A DNA stretch of 64,000 bases from Paucibacter sp. B2R-40 (GTDB taxonomy: Bacteria; Pseudomonadota; Gammaproteobacteria; Burkholderiales; Burkholderiaceae_C): positions 63,426 through 127,425 of the forward strand of contig NZ_JAJIRP010000004.1 of NCBI RefSeq assembly GCF_025717555.1, in the 5' to 3' direction. Of the stretch, positions 29,444-36,833 are shown piece after piece; the first letter of the stretch is position 1, and the number at the start of each line of letters is the position of its first letter. A program made the translations under genes and the position numbers. The notes beneath the pieces are model-generated. The model made no database searches and was not told the origin of the DNA. It worked only from the letters and a program-made list of their open reading frames with translations.

Positions 29444-30883
29444 ATGAGTGCCAAATTCAAAGTTGCAGGCTGGCTGGCCTTGGGTGTTGTGGCCGGAGCG
29501 CTCACGACCATGCAGTTGCAGGCCAATGCACGCAGCAACCTATCACCATTGCCGCTCGAAGAGTTGCAGCAACTGGCCGCCGTCTTCGCGATGATCAAGT
29601 CCGACTATGTCGAGCCGATCGACGAGAAAAAGTTGATCAATGATGCAATCGCCGGCATGGTGGCCGGGCTCGACCCGCATTCGCAGTTTTTCGATAAAAA
29701 GAATTTCAAGGAATTCCGCGAAGGCACGACCGGCAAATTCGTCGGCGTCGGCATCGAGATCGGCATGGAAGACGGCTTGGTCAAGATCGTCTCGCCGATT
29801 GAAGGCTCGCCGGCCTTCCGCGCTGGCCTGAAAAGTGGCGACCTGATCAGCAAGATCGATGATTCGCTGGTGCGCGGCTTAGGAATTGACCAGGCGGTCA
29901 AGCGCATGCGCGGCGAATTGGGCTCCAAGGTCCAGTTGACGATCTATCGCAAAAGCGAAAACCGCAGCTTCCCTGTCACCATCGTGCGGGAAGAAATTCA
30001 CAACCGCAGCGTGCGCGGCAAAATCATCGAGCCCGGCTACGCTTGGTTGCGGGTCAGCCAGTTCCAGGACAGCACAGTCGACGACTTTGCCAAAAAGCTC
30101 GAGGAACTCTACAAGCAAGAACCGCATTTGAAGGGCTTGGTGCTGGACCTGCGCAATGACCCGGGCGGTCTGCTCGAAGCCTCGGTGGCGATTTCCTCGG
30201 CATTTTTGACCAAGGACCTCGAAGTCGTCAGCACCAACGGCCAGATCGCCGACTCCAAAGCCAGCTTCAAGGCCAACCCTGACTTTTACCTGCGTCGCGG
30301 CGGCAACGACCCGCTGCGCAACTTGCCGGCAGCGCTGAAGAAGGTCCCGATGATTGTGTTGGTCAACGAAGGCTCGGCCTCGGCCAGCGAAATCGTCGCC
30401 GGCGCCTTGCAGGATCACAAACGGGCGCTGATCATGGGCGCGCAGACCTTCGGCAAGGGCTCCGTGCAAACGGTGCGCCAGCTCAGCCCGGAAACGGCGC
30501 TGAAAATCACCACCGCGCGCTACTACACGCCGAGTGGCCGCTCCATCCAGGCGACCGGCATCCTGCCGGACATCTTGTTGGACGAGACCGCCGAAGGCAA
30601 TGTCTTCGCCGCGCTGCGCACGCGCGAAGCCGATCTGGAAAAGCACCTGAACAACGGCAAAGAAGAAGTCAAGGACGAAGCACGCGAGAAAGCCCGCGAA
30701 GAAGCGCGCGAAAAGCTTGAGGCCGAGTACGCCAAAAAGAATGAGCCACCCAAGCCGCTGCCCGAGTTCGGCAGTGCCGAAGACTTCCAGCTGAATCAAG
30801 CCTTGAACCATTTGAAGGGCTTGCCGGTGCTGGTGTCCAAGACCGCCGTGGAGCGCAAGGCCGAGGCCAAGATAGACGAGTGA
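29444..30883 (+). CDS. ctpA: carboxy-terminal processing peptidase CtpA (S41)
   Basis: 479 residues. A signal peptide or anchor (VAGWLALGVVAGALTTM) leads to a PDZ domain (about 90-175, GVGIEIGMEDGLVKIVSPIEGSPAFRAGLKSGD) and the S41 protease core. The catalytic pair is Ser313 in GSASASEI and Lys338 in TFGKGSVQ, the same 25-residue spacing as Ser430/Lys455 of E. coli Prc. The C-terminus has a highly charged helical stretch (EEVKDEAREKAREEAREKLEAEY), a likely coiled coil. Periplasmic protease probably acting on cell-wall hydrolases or lipoproteins. Followed by a terminator. Confidence 0.95.
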   Translation: MSAKFKVAGWLALGVVAGALTTMQLQANARSNLSPLPLEELQQLAAVFAMIKSDYVEPIDEKKLINDAIAGMVAGLDPHSQFFDKKNFKEFREGTTGKFVGVGIEIGMEDGLVKIVSPIEGSPAFRAGLKSGDLISKIDDSLVRGLGIDQAVKRMRGELGSKVQLTIYRKSENRSFPVTIVREEIHNRSVRGKIIEPGYAWLRVSQFQDSTVDDFAKKLEELYKQEPHLKGLVLDLRNDPGGLLEASVAISSAFLTKDLEVVSTNGQIADSKASFKANPDFYLRRGGNDPLRNLPAALKKVPMIVLVNEGSASASEIVAGALQDHKRALIMGAQTFGKGSVQTVRQLSPETALKITTARYYTPSGRSIQATGILPDILLDETAEGNVFAALRTREADLEKHLNNGKEEVKDEAREKAREEAREKLEAEYAKKNEPPKPLPEFGSAEDFQLNQALNHLKGLPVLVSKTAVERKAEAKIDE

Positions 30884-30903
30884 GCCGAGCTCAACTTGAC
30901 CGC

Positions 30904-30933
30904 AACAGCCCGCCTCCAAAGCGGGCTGTTTTA
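30904..30933 (+). terminator. terminator after ctpA
   Basis: Perfect 10-bp stem AACAGCCCGC / GCGGGCTGTT with a 7-nt loop, then TTA. The U-tract is short (TTTT), but the stem is strong. It separates ctpA from the moeB-like gene 28 bp further on. Confidence 0.75.
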
Positions 30934-30960
30934 CTTGGTGGCCGCGCTATGCTTAGGGCC

Positions 30961-31740
30961 ATGAATGACGAGCAATTACTGCGCTACTCCAGGCATATTT
31001 TTCTGGACGAAATCGGCATCGAGGGCCAGCAGCGCCTGCTGAAGTCGCATGCCTTGATCATCGGCGCGGGCGGCCTGGGCTCTCCCGCCGCACTCTACTT
31101 GGCCAGCGCCGGTGTCGGCCACATCACCCTGGTCGATGACGACGAGGTTGATCTGACCAATCTGCAACGCCAGATTGCTCACACCATGGACCGCGTGGGC
31201 ATGCCTAAGGTCGAGTCAGCGGCGCTGAGCCTGGCCGCCCTCAACCCGGAGGTGCGCGTCAGCGCGCTGCGTCAACGCGCCGACGCGGCGCTGCTGGACC
31301 GGTTGGTGGCCGACGCCGATGTCGTGCTGGACTGCTGTGACAACTTCGCCACCCGCCAGGCTGTCAATCGCGCTTGTGTCAAGCACGCCAAGCCGCTGGT
31401 GGCCGGTGCGGCGATCGGCTTTGATGGCCAGATCAGCGTCTATGACAGCCGCCAAGCCGGCGCGCCTTGCTATGCCTGCGTGTTCCCGCCCGACAGCCAG
31501 TTCGAAGAGGCCCGCTGTGCCACGATGGGCGTGTTCGCGCCCTTGGTCGGCGTGATAGGCAGCATGCAGGCTGCGGAAAGCCTGAAGCTGCTGCTGGCCA
31601 TGCCCGGCAGCTTGGCCGGGCGCCTGCAAATACTGGACGGGCGCCGCATGGAATGGAGCGAAATAGTCATGCAAGCTGATCCCGATTGCAGCATCTGTGG
31701 CTGCACAAAAATTGGATACACACACGAAACAGCCAGTTGA
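30961..31740 (+). CDS. moeB: MoeB/ThiF family adenylyltransferase
   Basis: 259 residues. E1-like enzymes of this family adenylate the C-terminal Gly-Gly of MoaD or ThiS before sulfur transfer. The nucleotide site reads GAGGLGSPAALYLASAGVG, followed by LVDDDEVDLTNLQRQIAHT with the conserved Asp, Arg and Gln. Two Cys pairs, CYAC and CSICGC, would hold the structural zinc. MoeB and ThiF/HesA cannot be told apart from sequence alone, and no moaD or thiS is near. The ATG at 30961 matches the family N-terminus (MNDEQLLRYSRHI). Confidence 0.88.
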   Translation: MNDEQLLRYSRHIFLDEIGIEGQQRLLKSHALIIGAGGLGSPAALYLASAGVGHITLVDDDEVDLTNLQRQIAHTMDRVGMPKVESAALSLAALNPEVRVSALRQRADAALLDRLVADADVVLDCCDNFATRQAVNRACVKHAKPLVAGAAIGFDGQISVYDSRQAGAPCYACVFPPDSQFEEARCATMGVFAPLVGVIGSMQAAESLKLLLAMPGSLAGRLQILDGRRMEWSEIVMQADPDCSICGCTKIGYTHETAS

Positions 31741-31827
31741 GGCAAAAATACGCACGAAAATTATTCGCAGCCTCACGTAAGCTGCGTCCCGGCAAGCCAA
31801 GCTGCCTTCCCGACCCTCACCGACCCC

Positions 31828-32721
31828 ATGAACAAGCGCAAACAGCTGATCGCCCGCAATTTCCCGACCGCCAAGGAAGAGGCCCAAAGCCTGGCGCCGC
31901 AGCCCAACTATGACCAGCCGGGCAGCGCCTACCGTTTGGCTTTTGATGACAACGAGTTCCTCTTGCGCGAAGAGCTGCGCCCGGTGCGCATGCAGTTGGA
32001 GCTGCTCAAGCCCGAGCTGATGCAGCAGGAGCTGGGCATCAAGTCGACCATCGTGATGTTCGGCAGCGCGCGCATCCCGTCGCAAGAAGAAGCGCAAGCC
32101 TTGCTGACCCAGGCGCGAGGCAGCAACAACAGCGGCGACGCCGAGCAGATCAAGCGCGCCGAGATGCAACTGGCGATGAGCCATTACTACGAGGAAGCCC
32201 GGCGCTTCGCCGCCCTCGTCACGCGAGCGTCCAATGAGCGAGATAACCCGATTTATGTTGTCACCGGCGGTGGCCCCGGCATCATGGAGGCCGGCAATCG
32301 CGGCGCCTTTGAGGCGGGAGGCAAGAGCATTGGTCTGAACATCGTGCTGCCGTTTGAGCAACATCCGAACCGCTACATCACGCCCGAGCTGTGTTTTCGC
32401 TTCCACTACTTCGCGCTGCGCAAGATGCATTTCCTGATGCGCTCGGTGGCGTTGGTGTGCTTCCCCGGCGGTTTCGGCACGCTCGACGAGTTGTTCGAAA
32501 CCATGACCTTGATACAGACGGGAAAAAGCCGGCGCCGCCCTATCCTGCTGTTCGGGCGCGAGTTCTGGACCCGCCTGATCAACTTTGATTATTTGGTTGA
32601 GACCGGCATGATTGGCCCCGCCGATGTACGCCTGTTTCACTTCGTCGAGACCGCCGAAGAAGCCTGGGCGTTGCTGGAATCCGAATACGACATGAACCCA
32701 GGCGCGCATAGCGCCACCTAA
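31828..32721 (+). CDS. LOG family protein (TIGR00730-type phosphoribohydrolase)
   Basis: 297 residues. The family cleaves nucleoside 5'-monophosphates (cytokinin-type or AMP/GMP) to base and ribose-5-phosphate. The signature motif PGGFGTLDELFE and the upstream GGGPGIMEAGNRGAF are intact. An N-terminal extension of ~70 residues precedes the Rossmann core (IVMFGSARIPS), as in the longer LOG subgroup. An insert of Ser/Asn/Gly residues follows SARIPS. It lies 87 bp after moeB and 19 bp before arginase; its substrate is not decided. Confidence 0.87.
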   Translation: MNKRKQLIARNFPTAKEEAQSLAPQPNYDQPGSAYRLAFDDNEFLLREELRPVRMQLELLKPELMQQELGIKSTIVMFGSARIPSQEEAQALLTQARGSNNSGDAEQIKRAEMQLAMSHYYEEARRFAALVTRASNERDNPIYVVTGGGPGIMEAGNRGAFEAGGKSIGLNIVLPFEQHPNRYITPELCFRFHYFALRKMHFLMRSVALVCFPGGFGTLDELFETMTLIQTGKSRRRPILLFGREFWTRLINFDYLVETGMIGPADVRLFHFVETAEEAWALLESEYDMNPGAHSAT

Positions 32722-32740
32722 ACACAAAAGGAAGACCCAC

Positions 32741-33661
32741 ATGACCACCTTGCGATCCGTATCCTTGATCGGTGTGCCCACCGATATCGGCGCCGGCGAG
32801 CGCGGCGCCAGCATGGGCCCCGAAGCCCTGCGCGTGGCCGATCTGGCCAAGGCACTGAAGAGCCACGGCGTCGATGTGGTCGACCGCGGCAACCTCAGCG
32901 GCCCGCCCAACCCCTGGCTGCCGCCGGTGGACGGCTACCGCCATCTGAACGAGGTGGTCGCTTGGAACCAGGTCACGCATGACGCGGTCTACGCTGAATT
33001 GAAGGCCGGCCGCATGCCCATCATGCTGGGCGGCGACCATTGCTTGGGCATCGGCTCGGTCAGCGCGGTGGCCAGACACTGCCGCGATACCGGCAAAAAG
33101 CTGCGCATTCTGTGGCTGGACGCCCATGCCGACTTCAACACCAGCAAGCTGACCCCCAGCGGCAATGTGCACGGCATGCCGGTCGCCTGCCTGTGCGGCT
33201 TTGGCCCTCAGGAGTTGATCGAGATCGGCGGCCAAGTGCCGGCGATCAGCCCCAAGTGGGTGCGCCAGATCGGCATCCGCAGCGTCGACGCGGGCGAGAA
33301 GCGCTTTGTCCACGAGCAAGACCTGGAGGTCTTCGATATGCGCTATATCGACGAAATGGGCATGCGTCACACCATGGAGTTGGCACTGGCAACGCTGGAC
33401 GCCAACACGCATCTGCATGTCAGCTTCGATGTGGACTTTCTGGACCCGGCGATCGCGCCCGGCGTCGGCACCACTGTGCCCGGCGGGCCGACCTACCGCG
33501 AAGCCCATCTGTGCATGGAGATGATCGCCAACACCGGCTATATGGGTTCGCTCGACATCGTCGAGCTGAACCCGGCGCTGGATTTGCAAAACCGCACGGC
33601 CAAGGTGTCGGTGGATTTAATTGAGTCGCTGTTTGGCAAGAGTACTTTGATGAGAAAGTAA
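32741..33661 (+). CDS. rocF: arginase
   Basis: 306 residues. Arginase hydrolyses arginine to ornithine and urea with a di-manganese site. The metal-ligand motifs are GGDHCLGIGS, DAHADFNT and SFDVDFLDP, all intact, and GVGTTVPGG supports arginase over agmatinase. AGGAAG precedes the ATG. The last eight codons and stop (FGKSTLMRK*) lie inside the first unit of a 49-bp tandem repeat that continues downstream, so the repeat may have arisen from, or captured, the 3' end of this gene. Confidence 0.94.
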   Translation: MTTLRSVSLIGVPTDIGAGERGASMGPEALRVADLAKALKSHGVDVVDRGNLSGPPNPWLPPVDGYRHLNEVVAWNQVTHDAVYAELKAGRMPIMLGGDHCLGIGSVSAVARHCRDTGKKLRILWLDAHADFNTSKLTPSGNVHGMPVACLCGFGPQELIEIGGQVPAISPKWVRQIGIRSVDAGEKRFVHEQDLEVFDMRYIDEMGMRHTMELALATLDANTHLHVSFDVDFLDPAIAPGVGTTVPGGPTYREAHLCMEMIANTGYMGSLDIVELNPALDLQNRTAKVSVDLIESLFGKSTLMRK

Positions 33662-33876
33662 GCTTGCCCTGCCTGCGGCAGATGGCAAGAGTACTTTGAT
33701 GAGAAAGTAAGCTTGCGCTGCCTGCGGCAGACGGCAAGAGTACTTTGATGAGAAAGTAAGCTTGCCTTGCCTGCGGCAGATGGCAAGAGGACTTTGATGA
33801 GAAAGTAAGCTTGCCCTGCCTTCGGCAGACGGCAAGAGCACCTTGATGCGTAAACAAGCTTGCGCTGCCTGCGGAA
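33635..33876 (+). repeat. 49-bp tandem repeat, five copies, overlapping the arginase end
   Basis: Units start at 33635, 33684, 33733, 33782 and 33831, an exact 49-bp period. Each unit contains GGCAAGAGTACTTTGATGAG, then AAAGTAAGCTTGC and CTGCCTGCGGCAG. The first four differ by only a few bases; the fifth has several changes and degenerates. Across each unit boundary CTTGCC-CTGCC-TGC-GGCAG-AT-GGCAAG can fold into an 11-bp hairpin with a 2-nt bulge. Unit 1 encodes the arginase C-terminus. There is no variable spacer, so it is not a CRISPR array. Short readings on either strand here are products of the repeat. Confidence 0.93.
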
Positions 33877-34707
33877 TCAAGTGCTGACGATCCAACCCTC
33901 CAAAGGATCGATCAGCGCCGGCAAGCCGTAGCCCGCCCTCCCCTGCGCCCAAGCCGCCTGCAGCAAACACAAGACCGAATCCAGACGGTCGCCGCTGGCA
34001 TCATCGACCAAGCTGTCACGCTGGGCATGGCTGAGTTTGAGGCGCAAACCTAATCGAGTGCGGCCCTGCTCCAGCGCTTCAATCAAGTCCTTGCGGGCAA
34101 TCAAGCGCTCGGGTGTCTGCTTGAGTTTTGCGTCACTTTTATAGCTGCGCCGCCCAAGAATTTCGCGTGCCAGCAGGCCAGGATAGGCCTCCAGCGCAAC
34201 CCGCCTTGAATCGCCCTCGTGCAAGCCGGGCAGCTCAACGCCGGCTTGCAGCAACAAGGGAACGCCTGCATGCAGCATGAATGCGACCGGTGGATTGACC
34301 CATTTCATGCTCGGTGACGAACCCGCCGGCCCGTCGCAAGCGCGATGGGCGAATTTGCTGCCGACCGGCCGCGCCGCGCAAAAGCCGGCAAACGCGTCAC
34401 GTATCTCAGCCCGGCTCAGAGCCGTGTAATGCCCCATCAGCGCCGGCCAACTCTGCGGCCAGTCCAGCGCCTGCACCAACTCACGCGGCAAGCCAAAGGG
34501 GAAGTCGAAGCCGCCCAGCCAAACGCCTGGCTCGGCCAAGAACTCACCAAAGCCCAGCAGGCTATCAAAGCTCAACACAGCGTCTAAGCGCAAGACCTGA
34601 CCCTGTCGTCGCCCCTGCGCCACGGTGATCGGTTTGCGGCGCGTCGGTGCGCTGCTGAAATCAACCCCCAGCAAGAGGGTGTTGGAATTTATCGAGCTAG
34701 AGTGCAT
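33877..34707 (-). CDS. DUF429 family protein
   Basis: 276 residues from the chosen ATG at 34707 (MHSSSINSNTLLLGVDFSSAP); another ATG at 34719 is possible. DUF429 proteins are predicted RNase H-fold nucleases; the early LGVDFSSAPTRRKP with its Asp, the WLGGFDFPFGLPRE block and the late DDASGDRLDSVLCLLQAAW fit the fold's acidic positions. No experimental role is known to me. It converges on the repeat array and starts 33 bp from the divergent S10 peptidase gene. Confidence 0.75.
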   Translation of the reverse strand: MHSSSINSNTLLLGVDFSSAPTRRKPITVAQGRRQGQVLRLDAVLSFDSLLGFGEFLAEPGVWLGGFDFPFGLPRELVQALDWPQSWPALMGHYTALSRAEIRDAFAGFCAARPVGSKFAHRACDGPAGSSPSMKWVNPPVAFMLHAGVPLLLQAGVELPGLHEGDSRRVALEAYPGLLAREILGRRSYKSDAKLKQTPERLIARKDLIEALEQGRTRLGLRLKLSHAQRDSLVDDASGDRLDSVLCLLQAAWAQGRAGYGLPALIDPLEGWIVST

Positions 34708-34740
34708 GCTCGCCACCATAGCGTAAACAAAGGAAGCCTC

Positions 34741-36249
34741 ATGTCCGCAGCCGAGCCGAACAGCAAAGCCGAGTCCGACCACAGCAAAAGCTCGCCCCCA
34801 CCGGTCGAGCATTTGGTCCGCACCGAACACAAGTTGATGGTCGGCAAACAGGTGCTGGAGTACACGGCCACCTGCGGCACGCTGCTGCTGCAAGAGGTGC
34901 ACAGCGAGGCCGAGGGCGAACACAAGGGCCAGTACAAAGGCAAGAAGACCCGCGCCAGCGTCTTCTTCATCGCCTACACGCTCAAGGCGTCGAAAAAGAC
35001 CAAGGGCGATCGCCCCATCACCTTTAGCTTCAACGGTGGGCCGGGCTCATCCAGCGTCTGGCTGCATCTGGGCCTGTTGGGGCCGCAGCGCGTGCCGACC
35101 GATGAGATGGGCCAGTGTGGCGCGCCGCCATACGCCTTGACCGACAACGAGTTCACGCTACTGACCGACTCCGACCTGGTTTTCATCGACCCCGTCGGCA
35201 CCGGTCACTCGCGCGTGGCCGAGGGCGAGAAGCTGGCCGAGTATCACGAGTACCAGCGCGACCTGGACGCCGTGGGCGAATTCATCCGCCTCTACCTGAC
35301 CCGCAACGGTCGTTGGGGCGCGCCCAAATACCTGATCGGCGAAAGCTACGGCACCACGCGCGCGGCCGGCCTGTCCCGCCACTTGCAGGAAAAACATAAC
35401 ATCCATCTCAACGGCCTGATGCTGGTGTCGATGGCGGTGGACTTCCAGACGCTGAGCTTCGATCACGGCAACGAGCTGCCCTACCCGCTTTACTTGCCCA
35501 CCTATGCCGCGACCGCCTGGTATCACAAGGCGCTGAAACCGGCGCTGCAGAAGAAGACGCTCAAAGAAGTCGTCAGCGAGGCCGAGGCCTTTGCCAATGG
35601 CGAGTATTGGACGGCGCTGATGCAGGGCTCGCGCTTGGAGCAAGAGCAGCGCCAGAAGGTGGCCGAGAAGCTCGCCCACTTCAGCGGCCTGAGCCTGCAA
35701 TACCTGCTGCGCTGCGACCTGCGACCGACCGAGTTCCGCTTTTTCAAGGAGTTGCTGCGCGAGCGCGGTCAGACCGTCGGCCGCCTGGACAGCCGCTTCC
35801 TGGGCCTGGACCGCGACGACGCCGGCGAGCACCCGGAAGAAGACGCCGGCATGAACAATCTTGTCGGCGCCTATGCGGTGGGCATCAACCGCCTGCTGCG
35901 TGACACACTGAAGTTCGAGGACGATGCGCCCTACTTGGTGATTGCGCCGCTGTGGAACACCTGGAGCTGGAAGGGCTTCGAGAACAAGTATGTCAACGTA
36001 GGAGACAGCTTGCGCCGCGCCATGCATGCCAACTCTGACATGCGCATCTATGTGGCGAGCGGCTATTACGACCTGGCCACGCCGCATGCGGCGGGTGACT
36101 ACACGCTCAGCCACCTCGGGCTGCACAAGAAGCTGCAGGGCAATGTGCAGGTCAGCTACTTCGAGGCCGGCCACATGATGTATATCCACCAACCCTCGCT
36201 GGCACGCATGGCGCAGGAGTTGCGGGCTTTTGTAAAACAGCCGGCTTGA
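34741..36249 (+). CDS. S10 family serine carboxypeptidase-like protein
   Basis: 502 residues with the S10 landmarks: oxyanion motif FNGGPGSSSVWLHLGLLGP, nucleophile Ser in LIGESYGTTRAAGL, Asp in GYYDLATP and His in AGHMMYIHQ. S10 enzymes remove C-terminal residues at acidic pH in secreted or vacuolar compartments. Here the N-terminus (MSAAEPNSKAESDHSKSS) is hydrophilic with no signal peptide, so it is either cytoplasmic or exported unusually. AAGGA lies 6 nt before the ATG. Ends 3 bp from the convergent pseudo-receiver gene. Confidence 0.9.
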   Translation: MSAAEPNSKAESDHSKSSPPPVEHLVRTEHKLMVGKQVLEYTATCGTLLLQEVHSEAEGEHKGQYKGKKTRASVFFIAYTLKASKKTKGDRPITFSFNGGPGSSSVWLHLGLLGPQRVPTDEMGQCGAPPYALTDNEFTLLTDSDLVFIDPVGTGHSRVAEGEKLAEYHEYQRDLDAVGEFIRLYLTRNGRWGAPKYLIGESYGTTRAAGLSRHLQEKHNIHLNGLMLVSMAVDFQTLSFDHGNELPYPLYLPTYAATAWYHKALKPALQKKTLKEVVSEAEAFANGEYWTALMQGSRLEQEQRQKVAEKLAHFSGLSLQYLLRCDLRPTEFRFFKELLRERGQTVGRLDSRFLGLDRDDAGEHPEEDAGMNNLVGAYAVGINRLLRDTLKFEDDAPYLVIAPLWNTWSWKGFENKYVNVGDSLRRAMHANSDMRIYVASGYYDLATPHAAGDYTLSHLGLHKKLQGNVQVSYFEAGHMMYIHQPSLARMAQELRAFVKQPA

Positions 36250-36252
36250 AGC

Positions 36253-36783
36253 TCAGGCGCAGCGCTTGCTCAAGCTCGCTTCGATGCTGGCCTGCAGCAA
36301 GTCGCTGCGGGCCTCCAGCCCCAAGCTGCGGCACACAACACGCAAGTCACTGACCTCATAGCGGCGCAGGAATTCGCTTTCGATACGCGTCCGATTGCAG
36401 CTCAGGAATGGTGCCGCGCCCATCAACAAGATCGCGCAGTCCCTCATCTCGTGAATGTCACGGATGTACTCCACCAGGGCCTGCCCGACCAGGCTGCTTT
36501 GGTACTCGGCATTCAGAATCACGGCGACAAAATCTTGGTCCGCGTCCAGCGCTTCCATCAGCGCTTTGGGCGACTCCGCCAGTAGCAGCTGCAGTTCACG
36601 GCCTGCAAATACCTGGCCCTGCATGGCGGTGACCAAGCTGCGGCGTGCAGCCTCGTCCGACTCCAGCACCAGAATGCGCCAAGCCTTCTGTGCTGCAGCC
36701 GCATATGCATAGTTTGCACGGCAGCTTGGAATGCGCGGCACGCTGGCGGCTGGGCCGGTGGCGACAAAATTGCTGTGGTTCAT
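36253..36783 (-). CDS. stand-alone pseudo-receiver protein (phosphoacceptor Asp lost)
   Basis: 176 residues. Residues ~34-125 align by eye with the receiver domains of the kinases and EAL protein encoded nearby: WRILVLESDEAARRSL..FAGRELQLLLAESPKALMEAL..DFVAVILNAEYQSSLVGQALVEYIRDI against [27 protein letters not shown]. The acidic pocket is altered (LESDE) and the phosphoacceptor Asp is Asn91. The conserved Lys region is also gone. It probably signals by binding, not phosphorylation. Start at 36783, with GAGGG 7 nt upstream; 50 bp after the chemoreceptor gene on the same strand. Confidence 0.65.
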   Translation of the reverse strand: MNHSNFVATGPAASVPRIPSCRANYAYAAAAQKAWRILVLESDEAARRSLVTAMQGQVFAGRELQLLLAESPKALMEALDADQDFVAVILNAEYQSSLVGQALVEYIRDIHEMRDCAILLMGAAPFLSCNRTRIESEFLRRYEVSDLRVVCRSLGLEARSDLLQASIEASLSKRCA

Positions 36784-36833
36784 TTCTTTGCCCTCGCTTG
36801 CTTGGGTTTGCTTTGAGTCCTGGGCGGCGGACT

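Noticed and set aside
31741-31827. Terminator after the moeB-like gene
   Set aside because: CGCAGC/GCTGCG can pair, but no T-tract follows and the next gene starts at once.
33635-33876. Possible CRISPR array
   Set aside because: The 49-bp units are repeated throughout with no unique spacers, unit 1 is coding, and no cas genes are near.
33420-33970. Minus-strand readings of 82-145 codons through the repeat
   Set aside because: They consist of translated repeat units plus antisense arginase, without ribosome-binding sites or family features.
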